Shown here: positions 14,652 to 23,364 of the stretch, one piece after another
Position numbering within the stretch: the first letter of the stretch is position 1
Layout of the letters: each line of letters starts with the position of its first letter
Position numbers and translations under genes: made by a program
Assembly (NCBI GenBank): GCA_002171315.2
Contig: NHFS02000036.1
Location: forward strand, 1-37,519
Source of the DNA: Euryarchaeota archaeon TMED117
GTDB lineage: Archaea; Thermoplasmatota; Poseidoniia; Poseidoniales; Poseidoniaceae
Reading direction: 5' to 3'
Length of the DNA: 37,519 bases
Notes under the pieces: model-generated
What the model was told of the DNA's origin: nothing
The model's input: the letters and a program-made list of their open reading frames with translations, nothing else
Databases searched by the model: none

Positions 14652-17600
14652 ATGGGGCGAGGTCTATCTGCGGCAATCGTTCTTCTTTGTCTGATTCTTC
14701 AATCAGTTTCAGACCCCTCGATCTTAAATGAAGAAATCAATTCTTCTGCACCAAAGAATTCCGGCATTGATATTACACCGGTTGGTGTTTCAATTACCTA
14801 TTCGAACCTAGCCGATGAAAATCAATACAAAATGTTCTCATCAAATCATCCCATTGCAAATTTCAATCGACCTGCTGAGTTATATGTCACAGATTCTGTT
14901 AATTCAACACCCATGGATATTGAAGTTACTGTCCGTAACGAAGGAAGTACTGTATCTGGTATTATTACGCTTCAGTTATTGATTTTGCACAATGAATACG
15001 GACAATTTGAGTTAGCAAATCGAACAATAACGATGAATGGATTATCCAGTAATGGCCAGGGTACTGCAACGTTCTTCAATGTATATGTCAACTACTCAGG
15101 GAATCACACACTAAGAGTAAGTTCAACTCACAGCGCAGTCGATGATAATGCTGGAAATGATATTCTTTCTAGGCATTATACAGTAGCATTTTCCTATTCA
15201 ACATGCACATCACTTCTAGGATGGAATACTGGGCCACTATGGGGTATGAATTCAGATGCAGCTTTGAGTATGGGCAGTTCCTGCCACATTGGACAGGGAA
15301 GCACTGGTTCATACAACAATAACATGCAATCATCATTGACCACTCCAATCTGGGATTTTAGCGATGTTGTGTATAATCCATTAATGACAAATGGTATCAC
15401 CTTTTTCTACACAGGAAGTGCGGATACCAACGATGAATTGAAATTGTACGCAAAAAATCTGAATGGTGCGTGGGATGAGTTAGCAACAATTGCAGGTACA
15501 GTCGATGCAAATCTCGGTGAATGGAGAACGATATCAAATTCGAACATGGGTCACACGACTCCCCTAATCCCTGTTAATCCAAACCAACATCTCCATTCCA
15601 ATTCCCAATTCAAATTTACATTTACAAGTGATAGTTCTGGAACAAGTAATGGTTATTGGATTGACGATATCGTAATCATTTATGATCAATCTGCTCGTGT
15701 TGAAGAATACAATTTCGAAGCAACTGGAATTTCAACCATGGGAGCAATACCGGGGTCTTGGGGTAAAATTACAATGAATCTTGAGAATACAGGAAACATT
15801 TCTGACTTTATTTCGCCATCAATACTCAACCTCCCTCAAGACTGGAACGTTGCGTATTCATATGCATCAGGGGCTGGTGTCAACCCCTCAACTGGCGTAG
15901 CACTCCTTCCTGGTGAATCGAAACAAATTGATGTGAAAATCCAACCGGACGTCAATGCAACAACGGGTTTCACACAAATGACATTCTTGGGAACAAGTGT
16001 GCAGCAACCTACCGTTTATGTTGCAGAACCTATGCAGTTCCAGGTATTAGCTGATCGAATCCCATTTATCCAACAACCTGATTTCAAACCAAAATGTGCC
16101 CCTGGATCTACATGTCTTTTCGAGGTTGAAGTGAGTAATATTGGTCAAGCAACAGATGTTTTTGACCTTAATACTGAGTCGAAAAGTTTAGCCAATGGAT
16201 GGAGTGTTTCCTTGTCCTTTGATCAACTGTCATCAATTCGATTGACGCCAAATCAGCCAATGAATGTACGATTCTTAATGACTGTTCCAAGTGATGCTGC
16301 TCCTGATACAACTGGTGATTTTTGGCTCACTTTAACAGCACAAAACGATACAAGCCGTACAATTACTGAAGCGATAACAATACAAGCATCCATGGTATCC
16401 TATGCTGAGATTGATTTTGCTGGAGAACCTGACTCAATTATTCTGATTGCTGCTGGAGAGACGATACATGTCCCATACACAATAACCAATCAAGCAACTC
16501 GACAGGATATTTTTGAATTATCTGTCGATGTAAATCCAAAAATTGGATGGGAAATTGAACCTGAAATACGCCCTCCAATAGCAATTAATCCCGGTATGAC
16601 TGCTTCATTTTACATTGCTGTTACAGCGCCAAGCAATGGCCAGGCGAACGATGCTGCACCAGTATTCAAACCCATTGTAACCTCCACGAGAAGCAGTACT
16701 TCATTCACAGGAGACCAATATGACAGTGTATTAATTGACACCATTCATGATTTGAGTTTATCCTTATCGAGTGGTGAGCAATGGCTTCGTCCTGGAGCGA
16801 TGAGTTCTATTCAAGTTGAGATCATAAATAACGGAAATGGACCGAGTATTGCTGAGTTAAGTCTCCCTAGTATTCCAGATAGTTGGGAATTCATGCTCCG
16901 TCAAAATGGTCTTGTTTTGGAAAGTAATTTCATACCACTTTCTGTGTCTTATATTGGTGAAGATACTGCTTCTATTGAGATTCTTATCTCCGTTCCAATG
17001 AGTGAATCCGCAGGCGAATTACATGAAATCACAATTGAAGTAATACCGAATGGAATGGATTCAGATATGTCTGATAATTCCATCACCCATATGATGATGA
17101 CAGGTAGTATACGTTACCCATCTTATACCAGCTCTGCAAAAGACATTCATGCTATGATCAATTCACAAGTAACCATCAATGGTACGATTACCAATATTGG
17201 GAATGCTTTAGAATCCGACATGGAGATTGGTTTTGATGTATCGACTTCACCACCAACAGATGACATTGTAGCATTTCTTACAGCAGGAGTTGGAGGACCA
17301 ACAACCACCCCCAACTCTCCCCTCACCTTCCCAATGAGTTCTGGAGATACTAAACTCATAATAATCGACCTCATCATTGGTCCAAATGTGCCTTTGAATA
17401 CAAGAATTGTAATCACAACCTATGTCGAGGGAGGACTTGATAACGATGGAGATATTGTCAAAATTGAACATCAAAATTTGATTCTTGTTGATGAGCAAAG
17501 GGAGGTGAATTTGGAAGTTTCACCCCTTCCAACAACGCCAATAGAATCTGAAACAACAGGAGCTGGTTTTTGGATTAATCTAACAAGTGAATCAACATTC

Positions 17601-18200
17601 AATGAAGACCTTACATTAATAATTCTTCACCCAGCAACATGGCAAGTGATATGCAATGGAAATTTGTTTCAACAAACTGAACCTTTGAATGTAAGCCTTC
17701 AATACAGTCGTGGAGATGTTTCAGAAAAACAATTCAGTTGCACAATTCATAGACTACAAGGTACGTTAGAAGGAGAATTAACAATTTCGATGTCCACAAA
17801 GGATAATGCCATCTCGTCAACAGATTCTCAAATAATTGTTTTCTCAGAAACCAAAGATAGTGAAGGTTTCATGAATATGGAATTTAATGCACCGACGATA
17901 ATTACTGGAGGAATTGCGTTATTTATGGTGATGCTCATTGCTCTTATTATCCGCAGGAGAAGTGTCGTATTTGACGATGATGAAATTCAATCCGACGAAC
18001 TGTTGGTTACGAATGGGCCACCGATTACGAACGGACCACCAGTGAGTACAGGAATGAACACTCCTACAGTACAAACCTCTGTTGAAGATGAAACAACCTC
18101 GCCAGTCTTGCCAGAGACAGGTTTGCCTGATGGTTGGTCTATGGAACAATGGGAGCACTACGGCCAACAGTATCTTGATCGTTTAGGGAAACAGCCTTGA
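14652..18200 (+). CDS. Large surface protein with repeated beta domains and C-terminal anchor
   Basis: A 1182-aa predicted secreted protein, not assigned to a named function. Residues ~5-22 form a signal peptide (LSAAIVLLCLILQSVS). Residues ~60-150 resemble a CARDB-type beta sandwich; ~170-350 look like a jelly-roll/MAM-like region with WNTGPLWG and GYWIDDIVI; from ~360 to ~1050 come several Ig-like repeats of the alpha-galactosidase NPCBM-associated (NEW3) or CARDB kind, with recurring N-x-G and DVFDL patterns. A membrane helix lies at ~1082-1103 followed by an RRR stop-transfer and an acidic Pro-rich tail that ends in DGWSMEQWEHYGQQYLDR. Probable adhesin or substrate-binding surface protein. 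Confidence 0.85.
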   Translation: MGRGLSAAIVLLCLILQSVSDPSILNEEINSSAPKNSGIDITPVGVSITYSNLADENQYKMFSSNHPIANFNRPAELYVTDSVNSTPMDIEVTVRNEGSTVSGIITLQLLILHNEYGQFELANRTITMNGLSSNGQGTATFFNVYVNYSGNHTLRVSSTHSAVDDNAGNDILSRHYTVAFSYSTCTSLLGWNTGPLWGMNSDAALSMGSSCHIGQGSTGSYNNNMQSSLTTPIWDFSDVVYNPLMTNGITFFYTGSADTNDELKLYAKNLNGAWDELATIAGTVDANLGEWRTISNSNMGHTTPLIPVNPNQHLHSNSQFKFTFTSDSSGTSNGYWIDDIVIIYDQSARVEEYNFEATGISTMGAIPGSWGKITMNLENTGNISDFISPSILNLPQDWNVAYSYASGAGVNPSTGVALLPGESKQIDVKIQPDVNATTGFTQMTFLGTSVQQPTVYVAEPMQFQVLADRIPFIQQPDFKPKCAPGSTCLFEVEVSNIGQATDVFDLNTESKSLANGWSVSLSFDQLSSIRLTPNQPMNVRFLMTVPSDAAPDTTGDFWLTLTAQNDTSRTITEAITIQASMVSYAEIDFAGEPDSIILIAAGETIHVPYTITNQATRQDIFELSVDVNPKIGWEIEPEIRPPIAINPGMTASFYIAVTAPSNGQANDAAPVFKPIVTSTRSSTSFTGDQYDSVLIDTIHDLSLSLSSGEQWLRPGAMSSIQVEIINNGNGPSIAELSLPSIPDSWEFMLRQNGLVLESNFIPLSVSYIGEDTASIEILISVPMSESAGELHEITIEVIPNGMDSDMSDNSITHMMMTGSIRYPSYTSSAKDIHAMINSQVTINGTITNIGNALESDMEIGFDVSTSPPTDDIVAFLTAGVGGPTTTPNSPLTFPMSSGDTKLIIIDLIIGPNVPLNTRIVITTYVEGGLDNDGDIVKIEHQNLILVDEQREVNLEVSPLPTTPIESETTGAGFWINLTSESTFNEDLTLIILHPATWQVICNGNLFQQTEPLNVSLQYSRGDVSEKQFSCTIHRLQGTLEGELTISMSTKDNAISSTDSQIIVFSETKDSEGFMNMEFNAPTIITGGIALFMVMLIALIIRRRSVVFDDDEIQSDELLVTNGPPITNGPPVSTGMNTPTVQTSVEDETTSPVLPETGLPDGWSMEQWEHYGQQYLDRLGKQP

Positions 18201-18221
18201 CCTACCTGCCAATGAGCAGAC

Positions 18222-18395
18222 ATGGACGGAGATGAGCCACTATGGTACATCTTGTGGGTGTGCGTCGCAATATTCGGTGTATTAACCTGGTACTTACGTA
18301 ATTTTACACAACGTGTACAGGCAACTAAGTTGTCCGCTATGCTTGGCGTCATATCTATGATCACACTCGTTACATGGACATGGACTGATTTTTGA
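18222..18395 (+). CDS. 57-aa two-helix membrane protein
   Basis: A short frame that I read directly: ATG 18222 to TGA 18395. The product begins MDGDEPLWYILWVCVAIFGV and has two hydrophobic helices (residues ~7-24 and ~37-54) separated by a basic loop (RNFTQRVQATK), ending TWTWTDF. It lies between the surface protein (21-base gap) and the PqqD-like gene (9-base gap) in the same direction. No homologue recognised. Helix pattern and fit to the gap support coding. Confidence 0.6.
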   Translation: MDGDEPLWYILWVCVAIFGVLTWYLRNFTQRVQATKLSAMLGVISMITLVTWTWTDF

Positions 18396-18404
18396 GGTAA
18401 TTGA

Positions 18405-18896
18405 ATGGAACTCTCAACAGTTGAACAACATCCGTGGGCTAAAATGTTCCCTACTCGATTACCTGTTTGGTGGTGCCGTACTGGAGAGTCAAAATCCCAC
18501 CCAGATCTAGAAGGAGTTACTGGGAAAACCGTTATTTTACGTTTTGAAAAGAAATTTGGTAGAATTGAAAAGATTGCCGCTAAATTATTCCGTGCACCCA
18601 AGGAATTACGCCGGCCACTTCTGGATAAGAACAGTGTTCTTTGGGAATTGTGTAACGGGAAAAGAACTTTCGAAGAAATATGCCAACATATGAGCGAAAC
18701 ATATCATGAAGAAGTATCTCCAGTCGTCCATAGAACACAAGCTGGACTTCAGGTTTTCATAAATCTCAATGTTTTAAGATTAGTATCAGATTCAACATCT
18801 GTTAACTGGAACACAAAGCCAGGTCATATTCCCCCTAACCAACAGTTGGACGATGTAACCTTTGAAGTGGATTTAGAAGTACGAAATGGGGACTAA
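18405..18896 (+). CDS. PqqD-like protein
   Basis: A 163-aa protein whose residues ~65-130 match the PqqD fold (RPLLDKNSVLWELCNGKRTF, then EEICQHMSETYHEE and helix TQAGLQVFINLNVLRLV). PqqD proteins bind a peptide or protein and present it to a partner enzyme, usually a radical SAM enzyme; none lies beside this gene. The N-terminal ~60 residues (HPWAKMFPTRLPVWWCR, then TVILRFEKKFGRIEKIAAK) are extra; that region resembles a basic, possibly membrane-proximal module seen in some archaeal PqqD-like proteins. It ends in a 4-base convergent overlap with arsC. Confidence 0.75.
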   Translation: MELSTVEQHPWAKMFPTRLPVWWCRTGESKSHPDLEGVTGKTVILRFEKKFGRIEKIAAKLFRAPKELRRPLLDKNSVLWELCNGKRTFEEICQHMSETYHEEVSPVVHRTQAGLQVFINLNVLRLVSDSTSVNWNTKPGHIPPNQQLDDVTFEVDLEVRNGD

Positions 18897-19225
18897 TTAC
18901 CCAAAAACCGAGAAATATTTTCAACTGGCCGGCCAATAATCACCGATTCACCATCATCCAAAATCGGTCTTTGGAGAACAATTGGATGAAGACATAGGAA
19001 CTCTGCTATATCTTCAGTCTCCAAAACTGAGAAATCCAGACCTTTAGCTGGTTTTTCACCAACGCGTAATAAATCAAGAAATGGTCCATCATATCGTTCT
19101 ATCATTGAGATATATACGGAAGCTGCAATTTCTTCTTTAAGGTACAGTACAATTTCTACATCACCTGGCAAGAATGTCAACGCTTGACGGCTCTTGGAAC
19201 ATCTCGGATTATGATAATATTTCAT
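18893..19225 (-). CDS. arsC: ArsC family reductase (arsenate reductase-like)
   Basis: A thioredoxin-fold protein of 110 aa in the glutaredoxin-coupled ArsC/YfgD family. Catalytic Cys9 in the motif YHNPRCSKSRQAL, LKEE and the later Arg residues in DLLRVGEKPAK, LQRPILDD and IIGRPVENI agree with arsenate-binding ArsC members. Length matches the family. It overlaps the FGE-like gene (ATGA) and is the last of three genes on the minus strand. True arsenate reduction is likely but not proven; YfgD-type members have unknown substrates. Confidence 0.85.
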   Translation of the reverse strand: MKYYHNPRCSKSRQALTFLPGDVEIVLYLKEEIAASVYISMIERYDGPFLDLLRVGEKPAKGLDFSVLETEDIAEFLCLHPIVLQRPILDDGESVIIGRPVENISRFLGN

Positions 19226-19971
19226 TCATTCATCTCCGTTGGTTCCCACACGAGACGTATGCCAATTCCGTCTTTTCCTTCACTTATGTTGAATCGACGT
19301 CGAGAAGAGGATCTTGAGGAATCACTTTCTGTAAACCATGAACCACCTTTCGCAACCCTATATTCTGAATTTGCATGTACACAAGGTCTTTGCCCACGAT
19401 GATGATGTGAGTGGTCTTTACTCCAATGGTCAGTAGTCATCTCATGAACCATGCCATGCATGTCATAGAAACCCCATTGGTTAGCTTTCTTCGACCCTAC
19501 TTCTCTTGTCGTAGCGCCACTATTACCAGCATGCCATCCATGGGCATCAAGTTCTGCATCCTTGTCACCAAATGACCATCTTGTAGTTGTTCCTGCTTTG
19601 GCAGCATATTCCCACTCTACTTCAGAAGGAAGTCGCCACACTCCCGTTAATCCAAGATAGGATGATGGTTCCGAATTCAAAATTTTCAGAAACTCTTCTA
19701 CTTCTTGAAAAGAAATGCTTTCAACAGGTCGAAGCCCAGCACTCCAACCGTCTTGAAATTTCGAAGGATTTGAACCCATCCTACTTGCCCATTGAACTTG
19801 AGTTACTGGACGAGCACCTAGGAAAACGGGTTCGGATAAAGTGACATCAATACATGGCTGTTCATTTGGATGACCAGAACCATTTTGATCACCAAATGTG
19901 AAAGTACCGGGTTCAAGAAGAATATAACTTCCTCCGAACTCATCCTCAAAGAATGGTTTGCTCGGTTGCAT
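19222..19971 (-). CDS. FGE/SUMF1-domain protein lacking the catalytic cysteines
   Basis: A 249-aa formylglycine-generating-enzyme-like domain. Seen: FTFGDQNGSGHPNEQP near the start, ARPVTQVQWASRMGSNPSKF, LRPVESISFQEVEEFLKIL, WRLPSEVEWEYAAKAGTTT, NQWGFYDMHGMVHEMTTDHW and AKGGSWFTESDSSRSSSRRRF. In true FGE the segment after GGSW carries two Cys that bind copper; here those positions are Thr/Ser, so sulfatase activation is unlikely. The fold is also used in EgtB-type and structural proteins. ATG 19971 follows the FMN reductase stop by 4 bases; the longer upstream reading is inside that gene. Confidence 0.87.
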   Translation of the reverse strand: MQPSKPFFEDEFGGSYILLEPGTFTFGDQNGSGHPNEQPCIDVTLSEPVFLGARPVTQVQWASRMGSNPSKFQDGWSAGLRPVESISFQEVEEFLKILNSEPSSYLGLTGVWRLPSEVEWEYAAKAGTTTRWSFGDKDAELDAHGWHAGNSGATTREVGSKKANQWGFYDMHGMVHEMTTDHWSKDHSHHHRGQRPCVHANSEYRVAKGGSWFTESDSSRSSSRRRFNISEGKDGIGIRLVWEPTEMNE

Positions 19972-19975
19972 ATAA

Positions 19976-20530
19976 TCACTGAGAATTACGATACATTTGA
20001 GCAGTATCAAGAACTGATTCAACGAGGGTTTGTAAGCGTTGATTTGAATCTTCATCAACAAGATTACCTTCTTCATCAAAAGCATCTTTCACATGTCCAA
20101 TAGCAAGTTGTTGAGTTACGGCTATGCCATGCAACCATCGTACCATGATTCTCATATGATTGAGTGTGTTTGAATTTTCCATACCTCCAAGTGTTGCCAT
20201 AAGGCCGAATACTTTCCCCCCTACATGCTTTTCATATACCCAATCGAATGTATTTTTCATAACACCAGACATAGTCCCATGATATTCAGGAGATGAAACT
20301 AAAAATCCATCGCAATTCGAGGCTTCTTCTTGAAATTTCTTTGTAATTGGATCACTCCAACAACCTTCGGCCCCAACAAGAGGAAGCGGTTGCTCGGTTA
20401 AGTCCCAAAACACGACATCTGCACCCAATTCTGATGCTTTTTTGAGCGCTAAATCAACCAGCATTCCATTCTTTGATGATTTTCCATAAGAACCAGATAG
20501 CCCCATAATTCGCAATGGTGTTTCTTCCAT
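19976..20530 (-). CDS. NAD(P)H-dependent FMN reductase family flavoprotein
   Basis: A 184-aa flavodoxin-like protein. Seen: the phosphate loop GLSGSYGKSSKNGMLVDLAL near residues 10-29, the acidic strand ADVVFWDLTEQPLPL and the hallmark LVSSPEYHGTMSGVMKNTFDWV near 78-99, followed by GLMATLGGMENS. These proteins reduce FMN, quinones or azo compounds with NAD(P)H. First gene of the three-gene minus-strand operon with the FGE-like gene and arsC, and divergent from the TPR gene. Confidence 0.9.
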   Translation of the reverse strand: MEETPLRIMGLSGSYGKSSKNGMLVDLALKKASELGADVVFWDLTEQPLPLVGAEGCWSDPITKKFQEEASNCDGFLVSSPEYHGTMSGVMKNTFDWVYEKHVGGKVFGLMATLGGMENSNTLNHMRIMVRWLHGIAVTQQLAIGHVKDAFDEEGNLVDEDSNQRLQTLVESVLDTAQMYRNSQ

Positions 20531-20634
20531 GTCTAACCCAATACGAAGTGATAGAAGAAACCATGCATTATAGGTTAACCAATTAGGAACAACGCTTATG
20601 CCGTAACAGTCATGCCGAAGGTTAGGTGCAGTTC

Positions 20635-22932
20635 ATGAGCGATGGTGAAGCCGACAACGAAATGTCCAACTCATTGATGAACGATATGGCAGATGCAATG
20701 CGTTCTGCTGGGTTGACTGAGGAAAATGAGCAATCGGAAGAGCCACAAAATATGCCAGATGGCGAGACAGAAGCAGCCTCCGAAGAACAACCAGCAAAGG
20801 AATTTTCAGAATCAATTACAGAAACTGAATCTGTAGAGGACCAAGTGAATGTACTTCTGGATGAAGGTGAATCCCATTCACGTTCCAATAATCCACAAGA
20901 AGCACTTGTTGCATTTAACAAAGCCATTGCTCTCGACCCTTCATGTGACATGGCTTGGTTTAATCGCGGAGTACTCCTCGAAGCTCAGCAAGATGCACGA
21001 GGGGCTCGACAAGCATTCCAAATATGTCTTGATTTGAATCCTGATCATGCACCAGCAACTGCCAATTTAGCAATTTTACTTGACAGAATTGGAGACGAAG
21101 TTGGAGCAGCAGCAATGGCTCGAAGAGGCTTGGATTTCTTCCCAGGCCATCCATCTCTCACAGATGTTCTTTCTCGATCTAAGAATGCCTCTGTTGAAGA
21201 AGTTCCTGAAGCAATCGAATCTACGATAACAAAGGCATCACATCATGAATCAACTCTCGTTAACGTAATGGCTGATTCAGGAGTTTCCGATTCTGAAGCA
21301 ATCCTAACTGAAGCCGTACATCACGATCTTGATGGGGATGGGCATCTTGACAAAGAAGAACTTCAAAGTGCAGCAGAAGTAGTTGCTGCAACTCAGAAGA
21401 TTGAAACAGAAATTCAGGAAGCAATAGAATCCGAAATCGAAAACAATCCAATCGTTGAAGAAATAGACTTGGATAAACTCACTGCTGAAGCAACAGAAAT
21501 GATCCGTCAAGGAGAACCAAAGAAGGCCTTAGCACTGCTAAAGCCGCATCTGAAAACAATTGGAGCAAATCATGCTGGAGCATGGAGAATTGCAGGAGGT
21601 GCGATGGCACGAATGGAACTCGACACGCATGCAATTGCTGCACTGGAACATGCAACTCGATTGGACGATGAGGTTGCAAGTGGCTGGTACAATTTAGGTA
21701 CGCTGTATGCCCGTAATGATGATGATAATAAGGCAATTGAAGCCTTTGAAAATACGATTGAACTTGACAAAAGACATCTAAAAGCTCGACTAAAATTAGT
21801 CGACTATGCAAAATCTTCTGGAAATATCGGAGATGTTCTCTCCCACGGTATGGCCTTCCTTGAGGTACAAGATGATGCTTTGTTACGAAATGAAATAATC
21901 GAACACTTACTAACCTGTGCTGAACAAGAAGTAGCTGTTTTAGAAAATATTACTGGCATACCACCTACGATGCCAGAAGCACCTCAATTAGCTCAATATG
22001 CACTCGATTTCCTAACCCCTGGGGCATCCGAACACAGAGCAAGGGCAATGACCTTGAAGGGAGATAATATTGAGGCTGTAAAAATCTGGAGGGAATTAAT
22101 CCAAACTGATAAATCTAATTCTGGACTATGGAAAGGTCTTGCACGTTCGCTAGAGGCTGCAGGAGATTTAGAAACTGCTCAACGATGCCACGCTAAAGCA
22201 AACGAACTTGAATCTGGAATACAATCAGAGCCACAAACTGATTCTGAGTCTTCACAGCCATCTGTAGCACAAGAAACATTCACACAACCTCCGCTTGAAC
22301 CTGTCCAGCAGGAAGCCATAACAACACTGCCAGATCCTGTTGTCTCAGAAGAAGAGAAATCGACAGCAAATGATTTGTTACTTTCTCCGATCCAACCTCG
22401 AGTTCAACAAGTGAGGGAGGAACCGAAAGTCGAGGTTGATCTTGCCAAAGCAGCACTGGATGCTACAGCAATAATTGCATCATCCACTGAAATGAGTGTA
22501 GGTTCAAGTGCTGTTGCTAATCAAGATATTTCATGGTACAACCAAGGTGTTCAACTTATTGAAGATGGAAAGTTCCGAGAAGCTTTGTCGAGTTTCGACC
22601 GAGCCTTACCGTCATTTGCTAACGATAATGAAATGGTGATTCGCATATTGAACGGAAGAGGAAATGCATATTATTTCATGGAAGAATATCCTGCCTGCGT
22701 AGAATCTTACCACAAGGCAATGATGATTGATCCATCAAATGTGAGGGGGCAAACACTCTATAACATGGGAACCGCATATGCAGAAATGGAACGATTTTCT
22801 GATGCAATAAAGTGTTACGAACAAGCCATGCCTCGCGGTTTATCACCTGAAGAATCCGCACGTGCCAAGGAACAAATCCGTCGATGCACCATTCTCGAAA
22901 AAGAGAGAAAGAAAAAGCTTTCACGAAAGTGA
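20635..22932 (+). CDS. Tetratricopeptide-repeat protein with EF-hand-like loop
   Basis: A 765-aa acidic cytoplasmic protein with no signal peptide. TPR blocks are visible near residues 80-170 (AFNKAIALDPSCDMAWFNRG and AFQICLDLNPDHAPATANLA), 290-400 (ALEHATRLDDEVASGWYNLG, AFENTIELDKRH) and 640-750 (SFDRALPSFANDNEM, SYHKAMMIDPSNVRGQTLYN). Between the first two lies DLDGDGHLDKEEL at residues ~230-242, a good EF-hand calcium loop. Long Glu/Gln/Ser/Thr-rich linkers occupy ~520-620. I chose ATG 20635, with TAGGTG 6 bases upstream, over a GTG at 20626. Function is probably a scaffold. Confidence 0.85.
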   Translation: MSDGEADNEMSNSLMNDMADAMRSAGLTEENEQSEEPQNMPDGETEAASEEQPAKEFSESITETESVEDQVNVLLDEGESHSRSNNPQEALVAFNKAIALDPSCDMAWFNRGVLLEAQQDARGARQAFQICLDLNPDHAPATANLAILLDRIGDEVGAAAMARRGLDFFPGHPSLTDVLSRSKNASVEEVPEAIESTITKASHHESTLVNVMADSGVSDSEAILTEAVHHDLDGDGHLDKEELQSAAEVVAATQKIETEIQEAIESEIENNPIVEEIDLDKLTAEATEMIRQGEPKKALALLKPHLKTIGANHAGAWRIAGGAMARMELDTHAIAALEHATRLDDEVASGWYNLGTLYARNDDDNKAIEAFENTIELDKRHLKARLKLVDYAKSSGNIGDVLSHGMAFLEVQDDALLRNEIIEHLLTCAEQEVAVLENITGIPPTMPEAPQLAQYALDFLTPGASEHRARAMTLKGDNIEAVKIWRELIQTDKSNSGLWKGLARSLEAAGDLETAQRCHAKANELESGIQSEPQTDSESSQPSVAQETFTQPPLEPVQQEAITTLPDPVVSEEEKSTANDLLLSPIQPRVQQVREEPKVEVDLAKAALDATAIIASSTEMSVGSSAVANQDISWYNQGVQLIEDGKFREALSSFDRALPSFANDNEMVIRILNGRGNAYYFMEEYPACVESYHKAMMIDPSNVRGQTLYNMGTAYAEMERFSDAIKCYEQAMPRGLSPEESARAKEQIRRCTILEKERKKKLSRK

Positions 22933-22974
22933 AATGAAAGTCAGGTTCATATTCCCCCGACGTTTCGGCTGTAC

Positions 22975-23355
22975 ATGGACTGTGGAACGTGCGAGACTGC
23001 ACCAGCAATCGAAATCATCAAACCTAAGGTGGTGAATGTCAATCTAACAATCACTGAAAAAGCCTTGGACATGCTAACAGAAGCCTTCGGTGATGATCGT
23101 AGCCATGCACTCCTTGTAGGCGTTCTATCAGGCGGTTGTTCAGGATACATGTATGATTTACAAATCGTTGAAACAACCGATATTGATTGTCAAGAGATTG
23201 AGATTTCAGGATTTAGAGTTCTCGTACCAAAGGCTTCATCGCATTTACTCGATGGTATTGAAGTCGATTATGTGGATCGATTGATGGGTGGCGGATTCAA
23301 AATCAATAATCCAAATGCATCAAGTTCCTGTGGTTGTGGCGAATCCTTTGCATGA
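22975..23355 (+). CDS. A-type iron-sulfur cluster carrier (IscA/ErpA/HesB family)
   Basis: Carries Fe-S clusters to target proteins. In 126 aa: LTITEKALDMLTEAF, the first ligand C55 in SGGCSGYMYDL, the hydrophobic strand GFRVLVPKASSHLLDGIEVDYVD (split here as shorter motifs in the family), GGGFKINNPNASSSCGCG with ligands C119 and C121. The three conserved cysteines are complete. An extra N-terminal CxxC (C3, C6 in MDCGTC) is unusual. It lies 42 bases after the TPR gene and 9 before ygfZ, a functional partner in bacteria. Confidence 0.93.
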   Translation: MDCGTCETAPAIEIIKPKVVNVNLTITEKALDMLTEAFGDDRSHALLVGVLSGGCSGYMYDLQIVETTDIDCQEIEISGFRVLVPKASSHLLDGIEVDYVDRLMGGGFKINNPNASSSCGCGESFA

Positions 23356-23364
23356 GGACCCCTC

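Noticed and set aside
18158..18601. 147-aa minus-strand frame across the gap before the PqqD-like gene
   Set aside because: It covers the 57-aa membrane protein and the PqqD-like gene on the other strand, has a compositionally odd translation and no recognisable domain.
18405..18896. A modified-peptide (RiPP) cluster around the PqqD-like gene
   Set aside because: No radical SAM, cyclodehydratase or peptide exporter lies next to it; QueE at 8796 belongs to the preQ0 pathway.
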